Positions 43,321-54,074 are shown, counted from the stretch's first letter. The stretch: DNA of 64,000 nucleotides from DATKIY01 sp963726755 (GCA_963726755.1 CAVSDB010000002.1:1-64000), one strand, 5' to 3'. Program-made: numbers and translations. Notes: a model not told the origin generated them from the sequence alone.

Positions 43321-44663
43321 TACGCCACGACCGCGGCGAAGTCTCGGTCGTTCTCGAACGGCCCGATGACAGCCAAACTCGGCGCACCGCTTAGTACCTC
43401 AGCAGCAACCGACCGCACGTCGTCGAGTGTCACCGATCTGACCTGCTCAAGAATTTCATCGACGCCCATCATCTCGCCGTAAACCAACTCGCTCTTGCCG
43501 ATCCGCGACATTCGCGACCCGGTGTCTTCCATGCCAAGAACCAGCGAACCGCAAACCTGACCCTTGCCGCGACGTAGTTCGTCTTCGGTGATGCCCCGCT
43601 CGCACACTCGTTGCAACTCAACCCGACAGATCTCTAGGACGTCGTCGACCTTTTGCGGCAGGCAGCCGGCGTACACCCCGAAGAGCCCGGCGTCGGAGTA
43701 CTGCGAGTTGTACGAATAGACCGAGTACGCCAGGCCTCGCTTCTCGCGCACCTCCTGGAACAACCTGCTCGACATCCCTCCCCCGAGCGCGCTGTTCAGC
43801 ACGCTGAGTGCGAAGCGTCGGTCGTCGCTGCGGTTGACCCCCGGCATCCCGAGCACCAGGTTGACCTGTTCGCTCGGACGAGGAATGACAGCGACTCCGG
43901 TCGAACTCGACCACTTGCGTGCCTGCGGGCGTACGGGCGCGGGAGCCATCTCGTTTGCTTCGGACGACGTGTCGCCGAGGGCCTTTTCGAAAGCTTTCTT
44001 GACCAACCTGACCACTTTGGCGTGGTCGAGGTTTCCAGCGGCAGAAACCACGATGTGCTCGGGCCGGTACCACTTTCGGTAATGCCGACGGACCGAGTCG
44101 CGCGCCAGGGTATTGATCGAGTCGACGGTGCCGAGAATCGGACGCCCCAACGGCGTCTGACCGAACACCGTCTGCGCGAAGGTGTCGTGAACCACGTCGC
44201 CTGGATCGTCGTCGTGCATGGCGATCTCTTCGAGGATCACGCCACGTTCGGCTTCAAAGTCCGGGCTGGTGAGCGTCGATGACAACACCATGTCGACAAC
44301 GACGTCGACGGCAACCGGCAGGTCGGCGTCGAGCACCCGCGCGTAGTAGCAGGTGAACTCCTTGGCGGTGAACGCATTGATCTCACCGCCGCGACTGTCG
44401 ATCGCCGACGAGATGTCGAGCGCACTACGTCGCTGCGTGCCCTTGAACAGCAGGTGCTCGAGGTAGTGCGTCGCCCCCGCTAAGCGGGTCGACTCATCGC
44501 GCGAACCGACACCGACCCACAAGCCAAACGCCACCGAACGAACGGTCGGAACCGACTCGGTGACAACACGTAGCCCGTTGGGCAGGACGGTGCGCTTGAC
44601 TACGCTGCCGTCCTGCCCACGGTGCAGTGTCTTCGTTGACAGGGTCCTTGTCGACGCAGGCAC
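43320..44663 (-). CDS. M16-family zinc peptidase
   Basis: A 447-residue processing-peptidase-like enzyme with the inverted zinc motif HxxEH: H66, E69 and H70 in ATHYLEHLLFKGT, and a downstream Glu in the ERGVILEEIAMHDDDP block. The C-terminal inactive half is present. GTG start 2 bp from the pnp stop. M16 genes follow pnp in most actinobacteria; the substrate is unknown. Confidence 0.92.
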   Translation of the reverse strand: MPASTRTLSTKTLHRGQDGSVVKRTVLPNGLRVVTESVPTVRSVAFGLWVGVGSRDESTRLAGATHYLEHLLFKGTQRRSALDISSAIDSRGGEINAFTAKEFTCYYARVLDADLPVAVDVVVDMVLSSTLTSPDFEAERGVILEEIAMHDDDPGDVVHDTFAQTVFGQTPLGRPILGTVDSINTLARDSVRRHYRKWYRPEHIVVSAAGNLDHAKVVRLVKKAFEKALGDTSSEANEMAPAPVRPQARKWSSSTGVAVIPRPSEQVNLVLGMPGVNRSDDRRFALSVLNSALGGGMSSRLFQEVREKRGLAYSVYSYNSQYSDAGLFGVYAGCLPQKVDDVLEICRVELQRVCERGITEDELRRGKGQVCGSLVLGMEDTGSRMSRIGKSELVYGEMMGVDEILEQVRSVTLDDVRSVAAEVLSGAPSLAVIGPFENDRDFAAVVA

Positions 44664-44665
44664 GA

Positions 44666-46894
44666 CTATGCGTCGGTGGTCGCCGGTTCGGCTGCGTCGT
44701 CCTCATCGAGCACCGGGACCAGCGACAACTTGCCGCGGTCATCGATGTCCTTGATGGCGACCCGGACCTTCTGGCCCACCTTGAGCACGTCGTCGACGCT
44801 GTCGATGCGTGGCTTTCCAGCCAGCTTCTTGACCTCGGAGATGTGCAGCAGACCGTCCTTGCCTGGCATCAGCGAGATGAACGCACCGAACGTCGTCGTC
44901 TTGACGACGGTTCCGAGGTAACGCTCGCCGATCTCCGGCATGGTCGGGTTGGCGATCGAGTTGATCATCGTTCGGGCTGCCTCGGCCGACGGACCGTCGA
45001 CGGCACCGATGTAGATCGTGCCGTCGTCGTCGATCGTGATGTCGGCACCGGTGTCGTCCTGGATCGAGTTGATCATCTTGCCCTTGGGGCCGATGACCTC
45101 ACCGATCTTGTCGACCGGAACCTTGACGGTGATGACGCGTGGCGCGTTCGGCGCCATCTCGTCGGGACCGTCAATGGCCTCGGCCATGACGTCGAGGATC
45201 GTCAGTCGCGCACCGCGAGCCTGGGTCAACGCGCCAGCCAGCACCGACGCGGGGATGCCGTCGAGCTTGGTGTCCAACTGCAGCGCGGTGATGAAGTCCT
45301 TGGTACCGGCGACCTTGAAGTCCATGTCGCCGAACGCGTCCTCGGCTCCGAGGATGTCGGTGATTGCGACGTACTCGGTCTTGCCGTCAACTTCGTCACT
45401 GACCAGACCCATGGCGATACCGGCCACGGGAGCCTTCAACGGCACACCCGCGTGCAGCAGCGACATCGTCGAGGCACACACCGAGCCCATCGACGTCGAG
45501 CCGTTGGAGCCGAGAGCCTCGGACACCTGACGGATCGCGTAGGGGAACTCGTCGCGCGTCGGCAGCACGGGGACCAAGGCACGCTCGGCGAGCGCACCGT
45601 GACCAATCTCGCGTCGCTTCGGCGATCCCACGCGACCGGTCTCACCAGTCGAGTAGGGCGGGAAGTTGTAGTTGTGCATGTACCGCTTACGGTTCTGCGG
45701 GTTGAGCGTGTCGACCATCTGCTCCATGCGCAGCATGTTCAGCGTCGTGACGCCCAGGATCTGGGTCTCGCCACGCTCGAACAGCGACGAACCGTGAGCT
45801 AGCGGGATGACGCCAACCTCGGCCGACAGGCTGCGGATGTCGGACGGGGTACGTCCGTCGATGCGGATCTTGTCGCGCAAGATGCGCTGGCGCACGAGCT
45901 TCTTGGTGAGGGCGCGGAACGCAGCCGACACCTCTTTCTCGCGGCCTTCGAACTTGCCACCGACCTGCTCGATCGTCTCGACCTTGACGCGGTCGAGTTC
46001 GGTCTCGCGGTCCTGCTTGCCAGCGATCGTCAGCGCCTGTGCCAGCGATGCCGAACCGGCATCCTCAACGGCACCGAAGACGTCGTCTTCGTAGTCGAGG
46101 AAGCGCGGGAAGTCCCGCGTCGGCTTGGCCGAACTCGCGGCTAGCTCTGACTGTGCATCGCACAGGATCTTGATGAAGGGCTTAGCAGCCTCGAGACCAG
46201 CAGCAACAACCTCTTCGGTCGGTGCGACTGCGCCGTCAGCGATGAGGTTGATCGTCTGGTCAGTGGCCTCAGCCTCGACCATCATGATCGCGACGTCTGT
46301 GCTGCCGTCAGCAGCAGTGGCGACGCGACCGGCGACAACCATGTCGAACACCGCGCGCTCGAGCTCGGAGTAGGTCGGGAAGCCGACCCACTGACCGTCG
46401 ATGAGCGCCACGCGGACGCCACCGATGGGGCCGCTGAAGGGCAGACCCGATAGCTGGGTCGACATGGACGCCGCGTTGATCGCGACGACGTCGTACAGGT
46501 GGTCGGGGTCGAGCGACATGATCGTCTCGACGACCTGGACCTCGTTGCGTAGTCCCTTGGCGAACGTGGGACGCAGCGGGCGGTCGATCAAGCGACAGGT
46601 CAAGATCGCGTCCTCGCTGGGACGCCCTTCGCGGCGGAAGAACGAGCCGGGGATCCGACCGATCGAGTACATCCGCTCTTCGACGTCCACCGTGAGGGGG
46701 AAGAAGTCGAGGTTGTCTTTGGGGTTCTTCGACGCGGTGGTCGCAGAAAGAATCATGGTGGCGTCGTCGAGATAGACAACGGCCGAGCCGGCGGCCTGTC
46801 GGGCCAACCGACCGGTTTCGAACTTGATGGTGCGACGACCGAACGACCCATTGTCGATTACGGCTTCGCTGAATTGAACGTCTAGACCCTCCAC
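44666..46894 (-). CDS. pnp: Polyribonucleotide nucleotidyltransferase (PNPase)
   Basis: A 742-residue phosphorolytic 3'-5' exonuclease. Two RNase PH domains are followed by KH (VDKIGEVIGPKGKMINSI) and S1 (RYLGTVVKTTTFGAFISLMPGKDGLLH, read in parts) domains. The GTG at 46894 (EGLDVQFSEAVIDNGSFG) has AGGAGG six bases upstream; the longer open frame upstream is unsupported. It works with RNase J in RNA turnover. rpsO lies upstream, as usual. Confidence 0.95.
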   Translation of the reverse strand: MEGLDVQFSEAVIDNGSFGRRTIKFETGRLARQAAGSAVVYLDDATMILSATTASKNPKDNLDFFPLTVDVEERMYSIGRIPGSFFRREGRPSEDAILTCRLIDRPLRPTFAKGLRNEVQVVETIMSLDPDHLYDVVAINAASMSTQLSGLPFSGPIGGVRVALIDGQWVGFPTYSELERAVFDMVVAGRVATAADGSTDVAIMMVEAEATDQTINLIADGAVAPTEEVVAAGLEAAKPFIKILCDAQSELAASSAKPTRDFPRFLDYEDDVFGAVEDAGSASLAQALTIAGKQDRETELDRVKVETIEQVGGKFEGREKEVSAAFRALTKKLVRQRILRDKIRIDGRTPSDIRSLSAEVGVIPLAHGSSLFERGETQILGVTTLNMLRMEQMVDTLNPQNRKRYMHNYNFPPYSTGETGRVGSPKRREIGHGALAERALVPVLPTRDEFPYAIRQVSEALGSNGSTSMGSVCASTMSLLHAGVPLKAPVAGIAMGLVSDEVDGKTEYVAITDILGAEDAFGDMDFKVAGTKDFITALQLDTKLDGIPASVLAGALTQARGARLTILDVMAEAIDGPDEMAPNAPRVITVKVPVDKIGEVIGPKGKMINSIQDDTGADITIDDDGTIYIGAVDGPSAEAARTMINSIANPTMPEIGERYLGTVVKTTTFGAFISLMPGKDGLLHISEVKKLAGKPRIDSVDDVLKVGQKVRVAIKDIDDRGKLSLVPVLDEDDAAEPATTDA

Positions 46895-47142
46895 GGGGCC
46901 TCCTTTTCGTGACATACCGGGGCGGCACAGTACCGAGATGGCAAAGCGCCAGTCACGATCAGCAAGCGGGCCGGTCTTCGATCGAGGCGCTCGGCAGACT
47001 TGCTCCCGCATCGCCACTACCGAGGACCGACACACGGATGTTGCATCCGCAAGCCGACGTGAACGAACTGCATGTGGTGCAGTGCCCCGAAGGTGATTTG
47101 TTTAGTTGGTGGTGCCGGGATACGACACCGGTGATGCAGCAA

Positions 47143-47170
47143 GGAGCGGCTCCCTGTGGGAACCGCTCCC
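47143..47170 (-). terminator. Hairpin downstream of rpsO
   Basis: GGAGCGGCTCCC (47143-47154) and GGGAACCGCTCC (47158-47169) form a strong stem with a short TGT-centred loop, just after the rpsO stop on the minus strand. In the 283-bp pnp-rpsO gap it could be a terminator or attenuator between rpsO and pnp. The rest of the gap holds no gene. Confidence 0.7.
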
Positions 47171-47177
47171 TACCAAG

Positions 47178-47459
47178 CTAACGACGCAGACCGAGTTTTT
47201 CGATCAAGCGCCGGTAGCGCTCGATGTCGGTCTTCGACAAGTAGTTGAGCAACCGACGGCGTTGGCCGACCAGCAGCAGCAAGCCTCGCCGGCTGTGGTG
47301 GTCGTGCTTGTGCTCTTTCAGGTGCTCAGTGAGGTCCGCAATCCTGCGGGTGAGCATGGCGACCTGAACTTCAGGCGATCCGGTGTCACCCTCGCGGGTG
47401 GCATGCTCAGAGATGATCTGCTGCTTTGTAGCGGCATCAAGGGGCACGGCGGCTTCCAT
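47178..47459 (-). CDS. rpsO: 30S ribosomal protein S15
   Basis: A 93-residue S15 with the full family core (REGDTGSPEVQVAMLTRRI, EHLKEHKHDHHSRRGLLLLV, RRRLLNYL). Most S15 proteins start with the PLDAATKQQII segment, so a GTG at 47447 preceded by GGAAG may be the real start; the ATG at 47459 adds four residues. S15 binds 16S rRNA and in many bacteria represses its own message. Confidence 0.95.
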   Translation of the reverse strand: MEAAVPLDAATKQQIISEHATREGDTGSPEVQVAMLTRRIADLTEHLKEHKHDHHSRRGLLLLVGQRRRLLNYLSKTDIERYRRLIEKLGLRR

Positions 47460-47572
47460 TCAGGTCGTTGCGCGGCGCTCCGGGGCAGGTCCACCCGGGC
47501 TCTTAGACGTCCGCGGCCGATCAAACGGCGTCTCGAAGGTTACCAGCGGGCCACCCGAAACCACGAATCAGG

Positions 47573-47622
47573 CAGTTGCTAGGCAAAGCGGGCGCTATAG
47601 CGCCCGTCCCGTCTAGCAACTG
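47573..47622. promoter_or_regulatory. Nested palindromes in the ribF-rpsO gap
   Basis: CAGTTGCTAG (47573-47582) and CTAGCAACTG (47613-47622) are perfect 10-bp arms enclosing a perfect 18-bp palindrome CGGGCGCTATAGCGCCCG (47589-47606). The structure lies about 115-165 bases upstream of the rpsO start. It may be part of the rpsO leader, possibly an S15 autoregulatory site, or a terminator after ribF. Confidence 0.65.
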
Positions 47623-47656
47623 GACGGAGAGAGTCCGATGGCGGCCAGGGACGCAC

Positions 47657-47705
47657 CGGTTCGGTGCGATTAACCACCCCACAGGTAGCAAATCGCACCG
47701 AACCG
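47657..47705. terminator. Hairpin directly after ribF
   Basis: CGGTTCGGTGCGATT (47657-47671) pairs perfectly with AATCGCACCGAACCG (47691-47705) around a 19-base loop, 2 bp past the ribF stop. It lacks a T run. A related sequence of the same 46-base length is found at 56240-56285 upstream of rimP. Confidence 0.75.
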
Positions 47706-47707
47706 AC

Positions 47708-48652
47708 CTAGCGAGAGGGCGAGATCAGCTCGCGCGCTTGCTCAACGTCCTTGGTCATCTGCTCGATCAGGGGCTCGACGCCGTCGAAGCGCAGGGTCGG
47801 ACGGAGCCGCTCGACGAACTCGAAGGCTACGTACTCGTCGTAGAGGTCCAGGTCGTCGCGATCCAGGACGTACGCCTCGATGCGGCGGCCAACGCCGTCG
47901 AACGTCGGGTTGGTTCCAATCGAGATGGCGGCGGGCAGCCTGACTTCATCACCGTTCGGTTGACGAACCAACCACCCCGCGTAGACACCGTCGGCCGGAA
48001 TCGCGGCGTGCTCTGAAACATCCAGGTTCGCCGTCGGGAAGCCCAACTCGCGTCCACGGTGGTCGCCGTGCACGACAACACCCTCAAGGCGGTGCGGTCG
48101 CCCCAGCGCATGAGTGGCCGCGGCTACGTCTCCTTGCGAGATGCACTGACGCACGTACGTTGACGACCACGTTGCCGTGCCCTGTCCGACCAGCTCCAGC
48201 CCGACGACGTCGAAACCGAGTTGCCCGCCAAGACCTTGAAGGGTCTCGACCGACCCGCTCGCGCGGTGGCCAAATCTGAAGTTCACACCCACCACGACGG
48301 TTCGCGCATGCAGTCGTCCGGCAAGCACCGTGGCGGCAAACTCCTCAGGTGACAGTTGCGAAAGTTCCTTGGTGAAGGGCAGCACGAGAACCGCATCACA
48401 ACCCGCCTCGGTCAACAGCGCAACCCGTTGGTCAAGCGTGGAGATCATGACCGGCTGCCCGTCAGGTCGAACGACCGCCATCGGATGCGGGTCGAAAGTG
48501 ATGGCTACCACGGGAAACTCGTCCGCTCGTGCGGCTTCCCGAGCAACATCGATGATGGTTCGGTGGCCAGCGTGAACGCCGTCGAACACCCCAATGATGA
48601 CGACCGAGCGCGGCCAGTCAACTGGCACCGCGTCGAGTCCGTCGAATCGCAC
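47708..48652 (-). CDS. ribF: Bifunctional riboflavin kinase/FAD synthetase
   Basis: A 314-residue enzyme that makes FMN and then FAD. The N-terminal nucleotidyltransferase has GVFDGVHAGHRTII and VVGVNFRFGHRASG; the C-terminal flavokinase has GRELGFPTANL and GVYAGWLV. GTG start 20 bp after the truB stop, the usual truB-ribF-rpsO order. The frame is intact. Confidence 0.95.
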   Translation of the reverse strand: MRFDGLDAVPVDWPRSVVIIGVFDGVHAGHRTIIDVAREAARADEFPVVAITFDPHPMAVVRPDGQPVMISTLDQRVALLTEAGCDAVLVLPFTKELSQLSPEEFAATVLAGRLHARTVVVGVNFRFGHRASGSVETLQGLGGQLGFDVVGLELVGQGTATWSSTYVRQCISQGDVAAATHALGRPHRLEGVVVHGDHRGRELGFPTANLDVSEHAAIPADGVYAGWLVRQPNGDEVRLPAAISIGTNPTFDGVGRRIEAYVLDRDDLDLYDEYVAFEFVERLRPTLRFDGVEPLIEQMTKDVEQARELISPSR

Positions 48653-48672
48653 GCCCAGAGCCTGCCAGACGC

Positions 48673-49561
48673 TCAGCCGGTCAAGCCGACGGCTACCCGC
48701 AACTGGCCATCGCGCGGTGCCATCACCGCTAGTACGTGGCCGTCCGGCCCGAACACACCCGTCGGTGCATCCTCACCTGCCAGCGGCAACGGTCGCCCGT
48801 GCCTGACGTCGATCGCCTCGATTTCATCGACGTCGCGTCGGGGGAAGGTCGCAGCCACGACTCGGTCGAGATCCATCACCGTGACGGATTGCTCCAGGTC
48901 CTCCAAAGTGACGGCCTCGTCCAGGCCGAAGCCGCCGACACGAGTTCGCCGCAGCGTCGTCAAGTGACCACCGACGCCAAGGCGTTGACCGATATCGCGC
49001 GCAAGCGCCCGGATGTACGTACCGCTCGAGCACGTCACCGCAATCCCGACGTCTAGCAAGTCGGGAGCTGGCCGAGTCGCAGAATCGACGGTGAGAACAT
49101 CAACCGTGACTGCCCGAGCCGGGATGTCGACGGCCTCACCGCGACGCGCCTTGGCGTACGCCCGCTCCCCCGCGATCTTGATCGCGCTCACGGTCGATGG
49201 CACCTGCTCGATGTCACCGATGAACTCCGCAGCAGTTGCGCGAACCGCTTCGAGGTCGACGCTCGGCTGCGCTGTCGGTCGACAAGACAGTGCCGTCTGC
49301 GTCATCAGTGTCGGTCGTCTGACCAAACCGAATCGTCGCTTCGTACGACTTGTCGGCTCCTGAGACGTAACCAAGCAGTCGAGTGGCTCTGCCGAGCCCC
49401 AGGACCAGGACGCCGGTCGCCATCGGATCAAGAGTTCCCGCGTGCCCGACCTTGCGGGTGCCAGCCAGTCTGCGAACTCGCGCAACGACATCGTGCGAGG
49501 TCCACTCGGACGGCTTGTCGACGACAATCAGACCACTTGGGTCGCATCGGCCAAGGTTCAA
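48673..49561 (-). CDS. truB: tRNA pseudouridine-55 synthase (one frame break)
   Basis: A protein of about 296 residues. The N-terminal part (GLIVVDKPSEWTSHDVVAR, then catalytic Asp in GHAGTLDPMATGVL) and the C-terminal part (SVDLEAVRATAAEFIGDIEQVPSTVSAIKI, read in parts, and SGTYIRALARDIG) are in two frames that meet near 49265. The TTG at 49561 overlaps the corrected stop of the upstream DHH gene as TTGA, which supports this start. It makes pseudouridine 55 in tRNA. Confidence 0.88.
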
Positions 49562-50596
49562 CTCACCGACCAGCGGTAGCGCCGCAAGTCGAGTCGCCCA
49601 CGATCGCTTGCTCGAACGTGCGGAGATGACCTGTCGCGGATCACGGTCTTGGCAGTGAAACCCGGCCGCGTAGCGGTGTCCACCACCACCGAGCGTCGTT
49701 GCAACAACGGCTCACGTCAACGGCGCCCTTTGAGCGCATCGACACGCGCAGTGCTGCCGTCGTCGTCCTCCTTGAGCACGACGGCGACTTCGGCCTCGTT
49801 GGTCTTGCGGACAATATCGATGATCGGCTCGACGAGGTCGAAGGCAATACCTCGCGCCAACTCTCGACTCGGCGGGGATGACCGTCCAGACCATTCCCAT
49901 CCCGCCTGCGGCTGCTCGGTTCGAGCTTCGCCCGGCAAGCGCAACGCCGAGCATCCGCAGGTACTCAAAGGGAGCGTCATCGAAAAGCGCCCTCGCAATT
50001 TCGTCGAATGGCGATGCCGGTGTCGAGCAGCCGACCAGCTAATGCGTGAGTTTCTGCTGTCGTTCCCGCGTAGCGGAACGACCCGGTGTCTGTGACCAAG
50101 TCCCGAGTAGAGGCACGTCGCGATGTCCGGAGTGAGTTCGACGCCCAGACGCGCGATCAGTTCGTCGACGATCACGGCAGTAGCTGGCGCGCCTGATGTC
50201 GACGACGGCGAGCGTGCCGAAGCCGTCGTAAGAACTGTGGTGGTCAACGACAACCAGCGTCGGTGCGGATTCGGAAAGTTCCTGCAGCAGCCCTAGCCGG
50301 TCGGCGCTGCTCGCATCGAAACTCATGACCACGTCCGGAGGCGTGACGTCTGCTGGTCGGACGAGCAACTCCTGCCCTGGAAGGTGCCTGAGGTTCGCTG
50401 GAACGACGAACGGGTCATCGCCGAACGACACTTGGATTTTCCGATCACCAGGCATCGAGCGAATGGCCAGACCCACCGCCAGTGCGGAGCCCAGTGCGTC
50501 GCCATCGGGCGAAACGTGCCCGAGGAGCAGCAGGCTTCGAGCGTTGCGGACGAGTGAGATCACGGCGTCCCAGTCGGATGCGGCGATGGGCGTCAC
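49558..50596 (-). CDS. DHH-family phosphoesterase, NrnA/RecJ-like (several frame breaks)
   Basis: A protein of about 345 residues of the bifunctional oligoribonuclease/pAp-phosphatase group. The N-terminal half shows LLLLGHVSPDGDALGSALAVG, SFDASSADRLG and VVVDHHSSYDGFG (the DHH motif). The remainder is spread over frames: IARLGVELTPDIATCLYSGL, then DLVTDTGSFRYAGTTAETHALA, a NEAEVAVVLKEDDDG stretch and VATTLGGGGHRYAAGF (DHHA1 motif). At least four breaks lie between 50210 and 49620. With the last one corrected the TGA falls at 49558-49560. The GTG overlaps the rbfA stop. Confidence 0.8.
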
Positions 50597-51048
50597 TCCC
50601 CGGTGCCCTCCGACGTCTCACTGACCTCGTCGTCGTGACGGTACGGGTCAGCTTCACCTGCATACGCCGCAGCGGCTGCCTGGTGATGCACCCGAGCGTC
50701 GTCGGCCTGTGCCTTCAGGATCAGTTCCTCGACTTGCCGAGCCGCCTCGGGCACCGAGTCCGCGATGAAGGCCAACGACGGGGTGTGCCGAACTCCGGTG
50801 CCACGCCCGACCTCGGTACGCAACATGCCCGTCGCACTGGCCAGCGCCGCCGCAGTGTTGTCGTGTGCCTCATCGTCGCCGTACACCGTGTAGTAGATCG
50901 TCGCCTCGCGAAGATCGTTTGTCAGGCGGGCGTCAGTGATCGTGACAAAGCCAAGCCGTGGGTCCTTAACGCGGAACTCCAGTGCTTCGGCCACGATCAC
51001 CTGGATGCGCTCGGCCAGTTTGCGGGCCCTCGCGTCCATCTCGCTCAC
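50593..51048 (-). CDS. rbfA: Ribosome-binding factor A
   Basis: A 151-residue KH-fold protein needed for late 16S rRNA processing: RARKLAERIQVIVAEALEF, RLGFVTITDARLTNDLREATIYYTV (in parts) and PSLAFIADSVPEAARQVEEL. The frame is intact. GTG start and stop both overlap the neighbouring genes by 4 bases. Confidence 0.93.
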   Translation of the reverse strand: MSEMDARARKLAERIQVIVAEALEFRVKDPRLGFVTITDARLTNDLREATIYYTVYGDDEAHDNTAAALASATGMLRTEVGRGTGVRHTPSLAFIADSVPEAARQVEELILKAQADDARVHHQAAAAAYAGEADPYRHDDEVSETSEGTGE

Positions 51049-51341
51049 TCGTCCTCCTCGTTGAACAGGCGCAATCGGGTCGACAGCACCTCGATCTCTG
51101 GTCGCGCGGCAACAGCACGTTCACACGTGTCGAGAACCTCTCGGCAGTGCGCAGGGTCGGCTGCAGTCGTCACAACCCCGATCTCTGTTCGTCGGTGGAG
51201 GTCGAGGTGACCGACTTCTGCCACCCCAACCTCGAACCGTCGCCTGATGTCGCTGATCATCGGGCGCACGACTGAACGCTTCTGCTTCAGCGACGACACG
51301 TCACCGAGCAGCAGATCGATCCGCAGTGTCCCGACGAACAT
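51045..51341 (-). CDS. DUF503 protein (YlxP-like)
   Basis: A 98-residue protein of the DUF503 family, encoded between infB and rbfA in many bacteria: MFVGTLRIDLLLGDVSSLKQKRSVVRPM, read in parts, then RRFEVGVAEVGHLDLHRRTEIGVVT. The role is not defined; the position suggests ribosome assembly. The stop overlaps the rbfA start. Confidence 0.88.
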   Translation of the reverse strand: MFVGTLRIDLLLGDVSSLKQKRSVVRPMISDIRRRFEVGVAEVGHLDLHRRTEIGVVTTAADPAHCREVLDTCERAVAARPEIEVLSTRLRLFNEEDE

Positions 51342-51346
51342 GACAA

Positions 51347-54074
51347 CTACGCCCGCGGCTTCTCGCGCATCTCGAAGGTCTCAATGACGTCATCGACCTT
51401 GATGTCGTTGAAGTTTCCGAGATTGATACCGCACTCGAATCCTTCACGAACCTCGGTGACGTCGTCCTTGAACCTTCGAAGGCCGGTGATCTCGACGTTC
51501 TCGCCAACGACGGCACCGTCTCGGATGATCCGGGCCTTCGTACCGCGCTTGATCTCTCCTGAACGAACGAGCGAACCGGCCACGTTTCCGAATTTGCTGG
51601 AGCGGAAGACCTCGCGAACCTCGGCGGTACCGAGGGCCACCTCTTCGAACTCGGGCTTGAGCATGCCCTTGAGTGCGTTCTCGATGTCCTCAATCGCTTG
51701 GTAGATCACCGAGTAGTAGCGAATGTCGACGCCCTCGCGCTCGGACAGTTCACGCGCTCGACCCTCGGGCCGAACGTTGAAGCCGATGATGATCGCGTCT
51801 GATGCTGATGCCAGCGTGACGTCGTGTTCGGTGATCGAACCGACGCCGCGGTGGATGATCCGCAGGTCGACATCTTCGCCGACCTCGACCTTGACTAACG
51901 CGTCCTCGAGAGCTTCGACCGAACCGGAGACGTCGCCCTTGAGGATCAAGTTCAACGTCTCGATCGCGCCTTGCTCGAGGATCTTCTGCAGGTCCTCGAG
52001 GCTGACCTTCTTGCGCGTCTTGGCCAATTGCGCGTTCCGCTCAGCAGCCTGACGCTTCTCAGCGATCTGACGTGCAGTGCGGTCATCACTTGAGACGAGG
52101 AACTTGTCGCCAGCACCAGGCACCGACGTCAGACCAAGGACCATGACCGGACGCGACGGCCCGGCCTCCTCGACGTTTTGACCGTGTTCGTCGACCATCG
52201 CGCGGACTCGCCCGAAAGCGTCGCCAGCCACGATCGACTCACCGACGCGCAACGTGCCTCGCTGCACCAGGACCGTGGCGACCGGACCGCGACCGCGGTC
52301 CAGGTGAGCCTCGATCGCGATACCGCGCGCTTCGGAGTCTGGGTTGGCCCGCAGATCAAGGGCAGCATCTGCGGTCAGCAGAACCGCCTCGAGCAACTTG
52401 TCGATGTTCAACCGACCCTTGGCCGACACGTTGACGAACATCGTCTCGCCGCCGTACTCCTCGGCGATCAGTCCGTACTCGGTCAGTTGCTGGCGAACCT
52501 TGTCGGGGTTGGCGTCTTCCTTGTCGACCTTGTTCACCGCCACCACGATCGGGACCTCAGCGGCCAGCGCGTGGTTCAGCGCCTCAATGGTCTGCGGCAT
52601 GACACCGTCGTCGGCTGCGACGACCAACACGGCGATGTCGGTGACCCTCGCGCCACGCGCACGCATCGCGGTGAACGCCTCGTGACCAGGGGTGTCGATG
52701 AAGGTAATGGCTCGCTCAACACCGTCGTGAGGTACGTGAACCTGGTAGGCACCAATGTGCTGGGTGATGCCACCGGCTTCGTCAGCAACCACGTCGGTTG
52801 ATCGGATGGCGTCGAGCAACTTGGTCTTTCCGTGGTCGACGTGACCCATGACGGTCACGACCGGTGGCCGCGGCTGCAGTTGCTCTTCGTCTTGCCCAGC
52901 GACCTCTGCATCGAGGTCGATGTCGAACGACTCAAGCAGTTCGCGATCCTCGTCCTCGGGACTGACGATCTGAACTTCGTAACCAAGTTCGCCCGCGAGC
53001 AGTTGGAAAGTGTCCTCGTCCAAGGACTGGGTTGCCGTCGCCATCTCGCCGAGACTGAACAGCACCTGAACCAACGACGCGGGGATCGCGTCAATGCGCT
53101 CGGCAAAGTCGGTCAGCGACGCCCCACGCGGCAGCCGGACGATTTCGCCGCCTGCCACGAGGAACCTGCACGCCACCGATCGTGGGCGCCTGCAGGTTGT
53201 CGAACTCCTGACGACGTTGCTTCTTCGACTTGCGGCCACGCTGCTTGCCACCGCCACGTCCGAACGCACCGGCAGTCTGACCACGTCCACCGCCGGGACG
53301 ACCGGAGAAACCACCGGGACGTCCTGGGTAACCGCCGCCGCCACCTCCGCCGCCGGGGGCTCCGCCTGCTCCCCCCGCCACCTGGCCGACCTGCGTATCC
53401 GGCGCCTGCGCACCACCAGGACGACCGCCTGGCGCCCCGCCTTGGCGACCGGCAGGGGCGCCACGGCCGGGCGCGCCAGCGCCTCGACCAGCTGGAGCAC
53501 CAGTGCGACCGGTTTCCGGCGTGGGCCGGGTGGGCATCATGCCTGGATTGGGACGAGGACCGCCGGGACGCTGAGCTGGACGTGGGATGCCGCCGTCACG
53601 ACTGGTGTAGGGGTTGTTGCCGGGCCGCGGACCCGCTGGTCGCGGCGGCGCGGGATCACGACTGGTAAATGGGTTGTTGCCGGGCCGCGGACCCGCAGGG
53701 CGCGGCGGAGCTCCAGCAGCAGGCGACTCACTCGTCGGAGTCGCGGTCGGCGATGCCGCCGCGGCAGCAGCTGGCGCCTCGGGGAAGGCCTCGGCCACCG
53801 GACTCGGTTCAGCCACTACGACGACCTCTTCAGCTGCAGGTGCAGCCGCGGCCTTCTTGGTGGTGGCTTTCTTGGCCGCTGCCTTCTTCGCGGGCGCCTT
53901 TTCGGCGGCCGGCGGGGCTGCCGGAAAGACTTCTTTCAACTTACGAACAACTGGCGGTTCCACGGTCGACGACGCCGACCGAACGAACTCACCCATGTCT
54001 TGGAGCTTGGCCAATACGACCTTGCTCTCAACTCCGAGCTCTTTAGCGAGCTCGTACACCCGGACCTTAGCCAC
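51347..54074 (-). CDS. infB: Translation initiation factor IF-2 (one frame break)
   Basis: A protein of about 909 residues. The N-terminal part has the IF2_N motif RVYELAKELGVESKVVLAKLQDMG, an Ala/Lys-rich stretch and a Gly/Pro/Arg-rich disordered region with repeated RPAGPRPGNNP units. The GTPase has VTVMGHVDHGKTKLLD, DTPGHEAF and NKVDKED. Domains II-IV follow. The two frames meet near 53150-53165, between TIGGVQVPRG and EIVRLPRGASLTDF. IF-2 delivers initiator tRNA. The gene cannot be a pseudogene in a living host, so the break is probably an error. Confidence 0.93.

Noticed and set aside
44627..45802. 391-codon plus-strand frame opposite pnp
   Set aside because: A shadow frame caused by GC-rich codon bias; pnp on the other strand is certain and the translation looks like no protein.
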